From assembly GCA_035295165.1 (NCBI GenBank), contig DATGJN010000073.1:37340-101339 (forward strand): DNA of 64,000 nt, in the 5' to 3' direction. Position numbers and translations under genes: made by a program. The stretch is from a bacterium (GTDB lineage Bacteria; Sysuimicrobiota; Sysuimicrobiia; Sysuimicrobiales; Segetimicrobiaceae). The stretch's first letter is position 1, and each line of letters opens with the position of its first letter. The notes under the pieces were generated by a model. That model saw only the letters and a list, made by a program, of their open reading frames with translations, was not told the origin of the DNA and did not search any database. Below, in pieces: positions 32,109 through 40,699 of the stretch.

Positions 32109-33401
32109 ATGCGGCGGTTGTTCGGCGGCTCGTGCCTTGTGCTCGCGTTACTTCTGGCGGGAGTGACCGTCAGGGTGGTCGCGCCTCGCGGCCTGCCGGC
32201 GGGCGGCGTGGCGGCGGCGAGTCCTTCGATCAAAATCGGCCTCTTGGCGCCGACCACAGGCGTCGCCGCCGCCCCGGGCCACGACATGATCAACGGCTGG
32301 AAGTTGTGGTGGGCGCAGCACGGCGACACGGTGGCCGGCGTGAAGATCGACACGACGTACTACGACACCTCGTCGAATCCCAACACCGCGTTGACGCAGG
32401 CACGGCGGGCGGTCGAACAGGACGGCGTGCAACTCCTGATCGGGCCGTACCTGGCGAACGAAGGATTGGCTGTTGCCCCGTACGCCGAGCAGCACAAGGT
32501 CCCGCTGTTCCTGCCGACCGTGTCGGCCGATGATCTGACACAGCGCAAGGCCAGCCCGTACGTGACGAAGGTGGCGGGTTGGTCGTCCAGCCAGACGACC
32601 CATCCCGCGGGGGGATGGGCGTACGACAAGGGCTACCGCACCGCCGCGACGCTTGGAAACGCGTACGCGTTCGCGTACGAGAGCGTCGGCGGGTTCGTGC
32701 AGACGTTCACCGAGAAAGGCGGCCGCGTCGAAAAGCAGCTCTGGACGCCGCTCGGGACGACGGACTTCAGTCCCTACCTCTCCCAGATCCAGGCGCAGCA
32801 CCCCGACGTCGTCTTCGTCTGCGTGGTCGGGGCCGACGCGGTGCACTTCCTGCAGCAGTGGAGTTCGTTCGGGCTGAAAGGCAAGGTGCCGCTTGTCGTG
32901 CAGGAAACCGTGACCGATCAATCGAGCATCCGCACGCTCCAACCCGAGCAGGTGCTCGGGATCATCGCGTTCTCCCACTACGCCGAAGGCCGCGACGACC
33001 CGGCGACGCAGCGATTCGTGTCGGACTACGCAGCGGCGAATCACGTGTTGCCTTCCTACATGGCCGCGGGATTTTATACGGCCGCGCAATGGATTCAGAC
33101 CGGGCTCCAGACGGTCCACGGGGACGTGGCGGATCAGGCGAAGTTCCTCGCCGCGGTGCGGTCGGTCGCGCTCAGCGACTCGCCATTCGGGCCGCAACGG
33201 CTGGATCCGTACGGCGCCCCGGTCGAGAACGTCTACGTGCGCGAGGTCCAGCGGGTGCCCGACCGGTACGCGGCCTACGCCAAGACGTGGAACGTCGTGA
33301 TCCAGACGTACCCCGCCGTGTCGCAGTTCTGGACGTACAAGCCCGCGCAGTACCTGGCGCAGCCCGTATACTCGAACACGTTTCAGGGGATCGTCAAGTA
33401 G
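32109..33401 (+). CDS. Branched-chain-type ABC substrate-binding protein 1
   Basis: A 430-residue periplasmic binding protein of the LivJ/LivK/UrtA type (peripla_BP_6). Signal peptide at 1-25 (LVLALLLAGVTVRVV), then IKIGLLAPTTGVAAAPGHDM, GVQLLIGPYLANEGLAVAPY and FLPTVSADDLTQRKASPYV. ESVGGFVQTFTEKGG, TDFSPYLSQI and a C-terminal VSQFWTYKPAQYLAQ follow. It feeds the LivHMGF importer whose permease gene begins 78 bases downstream. A second, clearly paralogous protein lies after livF (start 36970). Such proteins bind amino acids, amides, urea or aromatic acids; specificity cannot be read here. Confidence 0.93.
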   Translation: MRRLFGGSCLVLALLLAGVTVRVVAPRGLPAGGVAAASPSIKIGLLAPTTGVAAAPGHDMINGWKLWWAQHGDTVAGVKIDTTYYDTSSNPNTALTQARRAVEQDGVQLLIGPYLANEGLAVAPYAEQHKVPLFLPTVSADDLTQRKASPYVTKVAGWSSSQTTHPAGGWAYDKGYRTAATLGNAYAFAYESVGGFVQTFTEKGGRVEKQLWTPLGTTDFSPYLSQIQAQHPDVVFVCVVGADAVHFLQQWSSFGLKGKVPLVVQETVTDQSSIRTLQPEQVLGIIAFSHYAEGRDDPATQRFVSDYAAANHVLPSYMAAGFYTAAQWIQTGLQTVHGDVADQAKFLAAVRSVALSDSPFGPQRLDPYGAPVENVYVREVQRVPDRYAAYAKTWNVVIQTYPAVSQFWTYKPAQYLAQPVYSNTFQGIVK

Positions 33402-33479
33402 CCGCCGCGTCGTGAGATCGGCGCGGCGCCCCGGCGCCGACGCGGGCCGCGACCGGGCGACCCCTCCCGGTGCCGAGCG

Positions 33480-34337
33480 ATGACATTCTACGCGCAGAAC
33501 CTGCTGGGCGGGTTGGCGTACGGGAGCCTGCTGTTCCTCATCGCGTCCGGGTTCACGCTGATCTTCGGCCTGATGCGCGTCGTCAACATCGCGCAGACGT
33601 CGTTCTTTCTGGTCGGGGTGTACACCGGGCTCACGCTCCTTCGGGCCCACGTCCCGTTCTGGCTCGCGGTCCCGCTGGCCGGCGCCACGGTCACCGTGAT
33701 CGGCCTGTTCATCTATCGGGTGTTTCTGCACCGGTACCACGCGGACGAGCTGGTCGCGCTGTTGCTCACGCTCGGGTTCGCCTTGATGCTGGACGACGGT
33801 GCGCTGGCGCTGTGGGGCGGGAACCCGGAGTCCGTGCCCGCGCCCGGCGCGCTCGCGGCATCGCTGCAGCTGGGTGCGCTCGTGTTTCCGTCGTACTGGC
33901 TGGCGCTGATCGGGATCAGCCTGTTGATCGCCGCGGCGCTCCGGACGATGGAGCGCCGCACGATGCTGGGCGCGATCATCCGGGCCGGCGTGGACGACGA
34001 GGAGATGGCCCGGGGCCTCGGGATCGACGTGGACCGCGCGTTCTACGTCGTGTTCGCCATCGGGGCGTTCCTGGCGGGCGCCGGGGGCCTGCTGGGCGGA
34101 CCGATCACCGGCGCGTATCCCGGCCTGGACGGCGACCTGCTCCCGCTCGCGTTCGCCGTGATCATCATCGGCGGTATCGGCAGCTTGGAGGGCGCATACG
34201 TCGGCAGTCTGATCATCGGACTCGTGAGCACCTTCGGCAAGGCGCTGTTCCCGGAACTCTCCTACTTCACGATCTTCGTGCCCGTGGCCGCGATCATGTC
34301 GCTGCGCCCTCAGGGGCTGCTGGGGAGAAGGCGCTAG
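33480..34337 (+). CDS. livH: Branched-chain-type ABC permease LivH
   Basis: A 285-residue inner-membrane permease. Eight or so hydrophobic helices; FYAQNLLGGLAYGSLLFLIASGFTLIFG at the N-terminus is the family opening. MRVVNIAQTSFFLVG and RTMLGAIIRAGVDDEEMARGLGID form the coupling-helix (EAA-like) loop that contacts the ATPases, and GGIGSLEGAYVGSLIIGLV ends the protein. It pairs with LivM to form the channel for solutes delivered by the two flanking binding proteins. Two bases separate its stop from livM. Confidence 0.95.
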   Translation: MTFYAQNLLGGLAYGSLLFLIASGFTLIFGLMRVVNIAQTSFFLVGVYTGLTLLRAHVPFWLAVPLAGATVTVIGLFIYRVFLHRYHADELVALLLTLGFALMLDDGALALWGGNPESVPAPGALAASLQLGALVFPSYWLALIGISLLIAAALRTMERRTMLGAIIRAGVDDEEMARGLGIDVDRAFYVVFAIGAFLAGAGGLLGGPITGAYPGLDGDLLPLAFAVIIIGGIGSLEGAYVGSLIIGLVSTFGKALFPELSYFTIFVPVAAIMSLRPQGLLGRRR

Positions 34338-34339
34338 CC

Positions 34340-35359
34340 GTGCCGCGCGCGGCGGTGGCGGCGACGGTGGTGGCGGCGGGCGCGCTCGCGGCGCTCGTGC
34401 CATCGCTCGGGCTGCCGCAGTACTATGTCTCGCTGCTGACCCAGACGTGGATCTTCGGCATCGCCGCGATGAGCCTCGACCTGTTGGTCGGGTTCACGGG
34501 GCTGGTCAGCTTCAGCCAGGCCGCGTTTTTCGGCACGGCCGCCTACATCGTCGGGATCGCGCAGACGCAGTACCACCTCGCGGCGTTCTGGCCCGCGCTG
34601 GGGCTGGCGGTGCTGGGCGCCGCGGGCCTCGCGGCCGTCTTCGGACTCTTGGCGCTCCGGGGGGAAGGCGTGAGCTTCATCATCATCACGCTCGCGCTCA
34701 ACGAGATCGTCTGGGGGCTTGCGTATCAGTGGGTGTCCGTGAGCGGGGGCGACAACGGGATCACCGGGTTCGTCCGCCCGGTGGTGGCCGGCGTGGATCT
34801 CACGGGCACCGCGCCGTTCTACCGATTCTGCCTCGTCGTCCTCCTCGTCTGCTTCGGCCTGCTCGTCGCGATCGTGCGCTCGCCGTTCGGATTAGTGCTC
34901 CAGGGCCTGCGGGAACGGCCGCGCCGGATGGCCGCGCTCGGGTACAACGTGCGGATGTTCCGGTACGCGGCGTTTGTGCTCGCCGCCGCGTTCGCCGGCG
35001 TCGCCGGCGTGCTGTTCGCGTACTACAACGAGTTCGTCGGTCCCGTCAATCTCAGCCTCGACACGACCGTGCAGATCCTGATCATGGTGATCCTGGGCGG
35101 CGCCGGCACGCTCGTCGGGCCCCTCGCCGGCGCCGCGGTCGTCGTGTTCGTCAGCAACGCTCTCAGCAACCTCACGCAGCGTTGGGAGCTGATCCTCGGC
35201 GCGGTGTACGTGGCCATCTTGCTATACGCGCGCGACGGGTTGGTCGGTATCGGCCGCCGGCTGTGGCGGGCTGCGAGCGGTCGTGACCTGGGACGTCCCG
35301 GCGCCGCGTCCGCGATCCGACCCGCGGTGTCGCCCGGCGATGCGGAGCGCGAGCCGTGA
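34340..35359 (+). CDS. livM: Branched-chain-type ABC permease LivM
   Basis: A 339-residue second permease. Conserved segments: MSLDLLVGFTGLVSFSQAAFFGTAAY, GLLALRGEGVSFIIITLALNEI, SPFGLVLQGLRERPRRMAALGYNV (coupling loop) and VILGGAGTLVGPLAGAAVVV. About nine helices, with a hydrophilic 40-residue C-terminal tail not usual in LivM. The GTG start at 34340 is 2 bases after livH. Its TGA overlaps the GTG of livG. The segment pattern is the standard LivM order, so function as the LivH partner is secure. Confidence 0.95.
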   Translation: MPRAAVAATVVAAGALAALVPSLGLPQYYVSLLTQTWIFGIAAMSLDLLVGFTGLVSFSQAAFFGTAAYIVGIAQTQYHLAAFWPALGLAVLGAAGLAAVFGLLALRGEGVSFIIITLALNEIVWGLAYQWVSVSGGDNGITGFVRPVVAGVDLTGTAPFYRFCLVVLLVCFGLLVAIVRSPFGLVLQGLRERPRRMAALGYNVRMFRYAAFVLAAAFAGVAGVLFAYYNEFVGPVNLSLDTTVQILIMVILGGAGTLVGPLAGAAVVVFVSNALSNLTQRWELILGAVYVAILLYARDGLVGIGRRLWRAASGRDLGRPGAASAIRPAVSPGDAEREP

Positions 35360-36108
35360 CGACGGACGCGTGCCTGGACGTCCGGGGCGTGTCGGTGCGC
35401 TTCGGGAGCCTGCAGGCGCTCGACGACGTGTCGCTCACGGTGCGCCCCGGGGAGCGGCGGGGGATCATCGGCCCGAACGGCGCCGGAAAGTCCACGCTCT
35501 TCAATGCGATCGCGGGCGAGGTCATGCCAAACGCCGGGACCGTCCTGTTGCAGGGGCGGGACATCACGCGCCTACCGCCGCACCGGCGGGCCCAGTTGGG
35601 CGTCGCCCGCACGTTTCAGACGACGATGCTGTGCCCGCGGCTCCGCGTCATCGACAACGTCATCTTGTCGCTCATCGCGCTGCGCCCTGAGCGGTACCAG
35701 TGCCTGCGACCGGTCGGCCGGTACGCAGCGCTCCGGGACCACGCGCTCCGGCTGCTCGCGCACGTCGGCCTCGACGGGCGGGCCGAGTGGCCGGTGCGCA
35801 TGCTCGGCCACGGCGAGCAGCGGCAGGTCGAGATCCTGCTCGCACTCGCCCAACGCCCGACGCTGCTGCTGCTCGACGAGCCCACCGCCGGGCTCGCGCC
35901 GGGCGACGCGTCGCTGATCACCACGATGCTGCGCGAGTACCCGCGCGACGTGACGATCGTGCTCATCGAGCACGACATGGACGTCGTGTTCGACATCGTG
36001 GAACACATCACCGTCCTGCACCACGGCCGCGTCGTCGCCGACGGCGCGCCGGCGGCGATTCGCGCCCACGAGATGGTCCAGGAGATCTACTTCGGAGGCG
36101 TGTTGTGA
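35356..36108 (+). CDS. livG: Branched-chain-type ABC ATPase LivG
   Basis: A 250-residue ATPase. Walker A GPNGAGKSTLFN, GVARTFQTTML (Q-loop region typical of LivG), signature LGHGEQRQVEI (LSxGQ replaced by LGHGE), Walker B LLLLDEPTAGLAP and His switch LIEHDMDVVF. The C-terminal EIYFGG matches the family ending YLG. It couples to LivM/LivH in the cytoplasm with LivF. Start GTG 35356 overlaps livM (GTGA), end overlaps livF (GTGA). The altered signature Leu-Gly-His-Gly-Glu is commonly seen in LivG proteins and does not imply loss of activity. Confidence 0.95.
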   Translation: MTTDACLDVRGVSVRFGSLQALDDVSLTVRPGERRGIIGPNGAGKSTLFNAIAGEVMPNAGTVLLQGRDITRLPPHRRAQLGVARTFQTTMLCPRLRVIDNVILSLIALRPERYQCLRPVGRYAALRDHALRLLAHVGLDGRAEWPVRMLGHGEQRQVEILLALAQRPTLLLLDEPTAGLAPGDASLITTMLREYPRDVTIVLIEHDMDVVFDIVEHITVLHHGRVVADGAPAAIRAHEMVQEIYFGGVL

Positions 36109-36809
36109 CGATGGCGCCGCTGCTCGACGTCGCCGACGTGCACACGTACTACGGCGACAACCACGTGCTGCACGGCGTCTCGCTGAGCGCGCGGGCCGGC
36201 GAGGTGACGGGGATGCTCGGGCGAAACGGCATGGGCAAGACGACCTTGATCCGCTCCGTGATCGGGTTTACGCCGCCGCGTCGCGGCACGGTGATGTTCC
36301 GCAGCGAGGAGATCCGCGGGCTGCCGAGTCACGAGATCGCGCGGCGCGGCATCGGACTCGTGCCGCAGGGACGGCGCATCTTCCCGTCGCTCACGGTGGA
36401 AGAACAGCTCCGCGTCGTCGCCCGCCCCGGAGGCCGGTGGACGCTCGACGCCGTGTACGAACTGTTCCCCCGATTGCAGGCGAGGCGACATCACCTCGGC
36501 GGGCAGTTGTCCGGCGGCGAACAGCAGATGCTGGCGATCGGGCGCGCGCTTATGACCAACCCCGCGTTGCTCTTGATGGACGAGCCGTCGGAGGGGCTGG
36601 CGCCGCTGATCGTCCGCGGGCTGCGGGACGCGATCGTGCAGCTCAAGGCGATGGGGCTGGCGGTCCTGCTGGTCGAGCAAAATCTGCCGCTCGCGCTCGC
36701 GGTGTCGGACTCCTGCTACATTCTCAGCCGAGGGCGCGTCGTGCACCACGGGCCCGCGTCGGAACTCGCCCGGGACGAGTCGACCCGACGGCGGCACCTC
36801 GGCGTCTGA
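36105..36809 (+). CDS. livF: Branched-chain-type ABC ATPase LivF
   Basis: A 234-residue ATPase, LivG's partner. Walker A GRNGMGKTTLIR, GIGLVPQGRRIFPSLTVEE (the LivF-specific Q-loop), signature LSGGEQQMLAIGRAL, Walker B LLLMDEPSEGLAP and His-switch region LLVEQNLPLAL with Gln where LivF proteins carry it. The GTG start (36105) overlaps the livG stop; an ATG 6 bases later is the alternative. It completes the H-M-G-F set, which is followed at 160 bases by the second binding-protein gene. Confidence 0.95.
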   Translation: MTMAPLLDVADVHTYYGDNHVLHGVSLSARAGEVTGMLGRNGMGKTTLIRSVIGFTPPRRGTVMFRSEEIRGLPSHEIARRGIGLVPQGRRIFPSLTVEEQLRVVARPGGRWTLDAVYELFPRLQARRHHLGGQLSGGEQQMLAIGRALMTNPALLLMDEPSEGLAPLIVRGLRDAIVQLKAMGLAVLLVEQNLPLALAVSDSCYILSRGRVVHHGPASELARDESTRRRHLGV

Positions 36810-36957
36810 CTGGCGGCGGGGGAGGAACGGATCGGAGGAGCGGCGAACCCGGCCCGCTGGACGCGCCGCGGCTCGTCGCGCCTCCGCGCGGTGCGGAAGG
36901 GGGAGGCGCCCCGATCTGGTCCCGGTCCCGACGGTACGCCCCACGATGCACCCATGT

Positions 36958-36965
36958 GAGGTGAT
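36958..36965 (+). promoter_or_regulatory. Perfect Shine-Dalgarno deciding the binding protein 2 start
   Basis: GAGGTGAT is an 8-base match to the 16S anti-SD. It is followed at 4 bases by GTG 36970, while ATG 36964 overlaps it and ATG 36946 lies upstream. It therefore favours the GTG. Confidence 0.6.
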
Positions 36966-36969
36966 GCCC

Positions 36970-38208
36970 GTGAGATGGCTCGTCTCGCTCGCGTTGTTGG
37001 TGCTGCTCGCCGCGTCTGGCACGGCCTGGTCGGCGCCGGGAAACATGGGGACGCTCAGGGTCGGCCTGCTCATCCCGGAGACCGGCTATCTCGCCGCGCC
37101 CGGCCGGTTCATGCGCGAGGGCTTCCAGCTCTATCTCGGACAGCACGGCAACAAGCTCGGCGGCCGCGAGGTGCAGGTCTTCACCGGCGACGAGGCGGGG
37201 AACCCGTCGATCGGGCTCACTCAGACGCGGCGGCTTGTCGAGCAAGACCGCGTGGACCTGCTGTTCGGGCCGCTCAACGCGGCCGTCGGCTCGGCGCTGG
37301 CGCCGTACATCACCGAGCACAAGATCCCGGCGATCTACCCGATCGTGTCGGCGGACGATCTGACCCAGCGCAAGATCAGCCCCTACATCGTCCGCACCGG
37401 GTGGACGAGCAGCGAGACCACGCAGCCGCTCGGCGACTACGCGTACAAGACGCTGCACGATCGCAAGGCGGCCACGATCGCGTACGATTTCGAGTTTGGC
37501 TGGCAGAGTGTCGGCGGGTTCGTGCAGACGTTCCAGGGCGACGGCGGGAAGGTCACGAAGCAGACGTGGACCCCGCAGACCACGACCGATTTTTCGCCGT
37601 ACCTGTCGCAGATCCCGCGGGACGTCGACGTCGTGTTCTGCAGCTTCTCCGGGTCGACGGCGATCAATTTCTTCCAGCAGTACCGTTCGTTCGGCCTCAA
37701 GATGCCGCTCGTGTGCCAGGGCAACGCGACGGACGAGAGCACGCTCGCCGCGACGGGACCGTCCGCGATCGGCGTCGTCACCGCGTTGCAATACAGCGCC
37801 GCGCTCGAGACGCCGGCGAACCAGGCGTTCGTCGCCGCGTATCAGAAGGCGTACGGGCACGTCCCCTCGTACTACGGCGACGGCACGTACGTCGGCGCGA
37901 TGTTTCTCGACCGCGGCCTGCAGGCCGTCCACGGGGATATCTCCGATCCGCTTGCGTTCGCGAAGGCACTGCGCGGCCTCACGATCGCCGACGCGCCCCG
38001 CGGACCGGTCTCGCTCGATTCCTATGGGAACCCGATCGAGAACGTGTACATCCGCCGGGTGGCGCAGGTGAACGGCGCCCTCGCCAACACCGTGCTCTAC
38101 ACGTACCCTCACGTCTCGCAGTTCTGGACGTACGCCCCGGCGCAGTTTCTCGCGCACCCGGTGTACTCTCGGACCTATCCGCCGTGCAACGCGTGCGGAG
38201 GGAAATAG
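36970..38208 (+). CDS. Branched-chain-type ABC substrate-binding protein 2
   Basis: A 412-residue paralogue of the binding protein at 32109. Shared blocks include VSADDLTQRK, QSVGGFVQTF, TDFSPYLSQI and VSQFWTYAPAQFLAHPVYS, showing duplication within the locus. Signal peptide is SLALLVLLAASGTAWSAPG. Body motifs are LRVGLLIPETGYLAAPGRFM and DLLFGPLNAAVGSALAPY. The C-terminus ends PPCNACGGK with two Cys, absent from its twin. The GTG at 36970 is the best start from the ribosome site; ATG 36964 or 36946 would add 2-8 residues. The two receptors probably give one permease two substrates. Confidence 0.92.
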   Translation: MRWLVSLALLVLLAASGTAWSAPGNMGTLRVGLLIPETGYLAAPGRFMREGFQLYLGQHGNKLGGREVQVFTGDEAGNPSIGLTQTRRLVEQDRVDLLFGPLNAAVGSALAPYITEHKIPAIYPIVSADDLTQRKISPYIVRTGWTSSETTQPLGDYAYKTLHDRKAATIAYDFEFGWQSVGGFVQTFQGDGGKVTKQTWTPQTTTDFSPYLSQIPRDVDVVFCSFSGSTAINFFQQYRSFGLKMPLVCQGNATDESTLAATGPSAIGVVTALQYSAALETPANQAFVAAYQKAYGHVPSYYGDGTYVGAMFLDRGLQAVHGDISDPLAFAKALRGLTIADAPRGPVSLDSYGNPIENVYIRRVAQVNGALANTVLYTYPHVSQFWTYAPAQFLAHPVYSRTYPPCNACGGK

Positions 38209-38244
38209 CGGCGCGGCGCGGCGGCGGCAGGCGGCGGTGGGCTG

Positions 38245-39291
38245 ATGCGCGCGATGGTCATCGAGCGGTATGGTGCCCCGCTCGCGTTGCGCGACATTCC
38301 GTCGCCCACGCCGGGACCCGGGGAGGTGCTCGTCCGCGTGCTGGGCTGCGGCGTCTGCCGGACCGACCTGAAGATCGCCTCCGGCGCGATGCCGTTCTCG
38401 GCGACGCTGCCGCTGCCCCACGTGCCGGGCCACGAGATCTCCGGGGAGATCGCCGCCTTGGGGCCGGGTGCGCGGGCCTGCGTCGGCGATCGCGTCGTCG
38501 TGTTCAACTACTGGGCGTGCGGGCGATGCGCGCATTGTCAGGCCGGCGCGGAGACGCTCTGTGAGCGGCTGCGCGGGTGGGTGGGGTTCACGGGCCCGGG
38601 CGGCTTTCAGGAGTATCTCGCAGTACCCGACGACTGCGTGCTGCCGCTGCCCGACGTCGTGCGGCCGGAGCACGGCGGCCCGCTGTCCTGCGCGCTCGGG
38701 ACCGCGTACCATGCGGTGGTCTCGCGCGGCGGCGTGCGGGCCGGGGAAGCGGTCGCGGTCGTGGGCGCGGGCGGCGTGGGGCTTCACATCGTGCAGGTGG
38801 CCCGCGCGGCCGGCGCCGCGGTGTTCGCGGTCGACGTCCAACCTCACCGGCTCGAGGCGGCGCGCGCGGCCGGCGCAGACGCGGCGTTCCTCACCGGCGG
38901 CGACGCCGTGGCCGCGGTGCGGCGCGCGACCGGAGGGCGCGGTGCGGACCTGGTGCTCGATACCGTCGGGCACCGCGATACCGTGCTGGCCGCGGCCGAG
39001 CTGGCTCGGGCCGGGGGACGGATCGTGCTCATCGGGTACACCGGACACCCCGAGGAGTATCCGCCGCTGCCGACGCAGCGCGTGGTGTTGGGCCAGCTCA
39101 CCCTGATCGGCTCGCGCTACGTGACGCGCCTCGAGTTGCGCCGGGCGTTGGACCTCGTCGCGCGCGGCCTGGTGCGCCCTGTGATCTCGGGCGAGGTGCC
39201 GCTCGAGCAGGCGAACGAGGCGCTCGCCATGGTCCGCGACGACCGGACGACCGGCCGGGTCGTCGTCCGCGTGGGGGGCGTGCGTGCTTGA
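38245..39291 (+). CDS. Zinc-dependent dehydrogenase (MDR family)
   Basis: A 348-residue alcohol/polyol dehydrogenase-type enzyme. GCGVCRTDLK and PHVPGHEISGEIAALG hold catalytic-zinc Cys/His-Glu. ACGRCAHCQAGAETLC is the four-Cys structural zinc site. VVGAGGVGLHIVQVARAAGA is the NAD fold, with FAVDVQPHRLE giving an acidic NAD-selecting residue. It resembles the AdhP/threonine-dehydrogenase-like group that oxidises secondary alcohols. Its 3' end overlaps the hydantoinase-type amidohydrolase by 8 bases, an arrangement that ties the two into one pathway. It could oxidise a hydroxy intermediate such as ureidoglycolate (inference). Confidence 0.9.
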   Translation: MRAMVIERYGAPLALRDIPSPTPGPGEVLVRVLGCGVCRTDLKIASGAMPFSATLPLPHVPGHEISGEIAALGPGARACVGDRVVVFNYWACGRCAHCQAGAETLCERLRGWVGFTGPGGFQEYLAVPDDCVLPLPDVVRPEHGGPLSCALGTAYHAVVSRGGVRAGEAVAVVGAGGVGLHIVQVARAAGAAVFAVDVQPHRLEAARAAGADAAFLTGGDAVAAVRRATGGRGADLVLDTVGHRDTVLAAAELARAGGRIVLIGYTGHPEEYPPLPTQRVVLGQLTLIGSRYVTRLELRRALDLVARGLVRPVISGEVPLEQANEALAMVRDDRTTGRVVVRVGGVRA

Positions 39292-40633
39292 CCTGACGAT
39301 CCGCGGGACGGTGCTCGTGACGCCCCGGGGCCGGTTTGCCGCGGACCTGCACATTAAGGACGGGAAGATCGTCGCGCTCGGAGCGCTCGACGCGCCGGGC
39401 GCACGCGTCGTCGACGCGGGCGGGTTGCTCGCGCTGCCGGGGGTCGTCGATAGCCACGTGCACTTCATGGACCCGGGCGACGTGACGCGGGAGGACTTCG
39501 TGACGGGCAGCGCAGCCGCCGCTGCCGGCGGGGTCACGACGGTCATCGAGCACACCCACGGGGCGCCGGTGCGCGACGCCGGCGAGCTCCGGCGCAAGGT
39601 CGATCACCTCCGGCAGCGCTCCCTGGTGGACTTTGCGCTCGGCGCGCACGTGTGGCCGGACCGCTTGCCGGCGCTCCCGGACCTCTGGGCGGCGGGCGCC
39701 GCGTACCTGAAGGTGTTCACGTGCGAGACCCACGGCGTCCCGGCCCTGCTCGCGGGCGATCTGCTGCGCTGTTTTCAGGACGGCGCGCGGTGGGGAGGAA
39801 CGTTCCTGGTGCACTGCGAGGACGACGCGATCACGCGCGAGCGCGAGGCGGCGCTGCGACGCGCCGGGCGCACCGACCACGGCGTCGTGCCCGAGTGGCG
39901 GTGTCGGGAGGCCGAGGCCGTCGCCGCGTGCGAGGTTGCGCTTCTTGCCCGGCTGACGGGCGCCCGCGTGGTCGTCGCGCACACCAGCCACGCCCCGGTC
40001 GTCGATCTGATCGCGCGCGAGCGCGCCGTGGGAGCGCGCCTGTGGGTAGAGAGCTGCCCGCAGTATTTCTACCTGTTCGAAGACGAGGTACGCGAGCACG
40101 GCCCGTTCCGGAAGTTCACGCCTCCGGCCCGCCTGCGTGACGGCGCCGACGCCGACCAGATGTGGCGGCGGCTCGCATCCGGCGCGATTACCCACCTCAG
40201 CACCGATCACGCGCCGTCGACCCGCGCGCAGAAGCTCGAGGGCGACATCTGGACATGTCACTTCGGACTGCCCGGTGTGGAGACGACCCTAACGATGCTG
40301 TTGCACGCCGTCTCCGAGGGCAAGATCACACTGGAGCGGCTGGTGGACGTTCTCTGCGCGCAACCGGCTCGGCTGTACGGTCTCTACCCCCGCAAGGGCA
40401 CGCTCGAGCCCGGCGCCGACGCCGACGTGACGTTGGTGGATCCGGCGCGGCGGCGGACGCTCGCGGACGGTCAAGTGATCAGCAAAGCGGGGTGGACGCC
40501 GTACGCCGGGACCGAGGTGGTCGGCGCGCCCGTCATGACCTTCGTCCGCGGCCGCCTCGTTGCCAGGGATGGCTGCCCCGAGGGCGAAGCGGGATGGGGG
40601 CGCTGGCTGGCCGGGCCGGGTGCCGGCGCCTGA
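39284..40633 (+). CDS. Dihydroorotase/allantoinase/hydantoinase-type amidohydrolase
   Basis: A 449-residue cyclic-amidohydrolase that opens ureide or imide rings. Seen: GVVDSHVHFMDPG (HxH), AAYLKVFTC (Lys expected to be carboxylated and bridge two metals), FLVHCEDD (His), VVVAHTSHAP (His), LSTDHAPS (catalytic Asp) and GTLEPGADADVTLVDP at the barrel end. The DPGDVTRED loop matches allantoinase/dihydroorotase-like enzymes more than dihydropyrimidinases. GTG start overlaps the dehydrogenase by 8 bases. With oxamate carbamoyltransferase genes 0.9 kb downstream, allantoinase or a related ureide hydrolase is the favoured guess. Confidence 0.85.
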   Translation: MLDLTIRGTVLVTPRGRFAADLHIKDGKIVALGALDAPGARVVDAGGLLALPGVVDSHVHFMDPGDVTREDFVTGSAAAAAGGVTTVIEHTHGAPVRDAGELRRKVDHLRQRSLVDFALGAHVWPDRLPALPDLWAAGAAYLKVFTCETHGVPALLAGDLLRCFQDGARWGGTFLVHCEDDAITREREAALRRAGRTDHGVVPEWRCREAEAVAACEVALLARLTGARVVVAHTSHAPVVDLIARERAVGARLWVESCPQYFYLFEDEVREHGPFRKFTPPARLRDGADADQMWRRLASGAITHLSTDHAPSTRAQKLEGDIWTCHFGLPGVETTLTMLLHAVSEGKITLERLVDVLCAQPARLYGLYPRKGTLEPGADADVTLVDPARRRTLADGQVISKAGWTPYAGTEVVGAPVMTFVRGRLVARDGCPEGEAGWGRWLAGPGAGA

Positions 40634-40699
40634 GGGTGGTTAGGGTGTCCGTGGACGCGGGTACCTGATAGCCAGAACGACTTCGAGGGGAGGGGCATC

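Noticed and set aside
36724..39597. Very long antisense open frames (for example 957 codons here, and others at 32148-34403, 27097-29082, 44687-46582 and 50936-53893)
   Set aside because: They lie opposite well-recognised genes and encode Arg/Pro/Ala-rich sequence with no domain. They are a by-product of high GC content.
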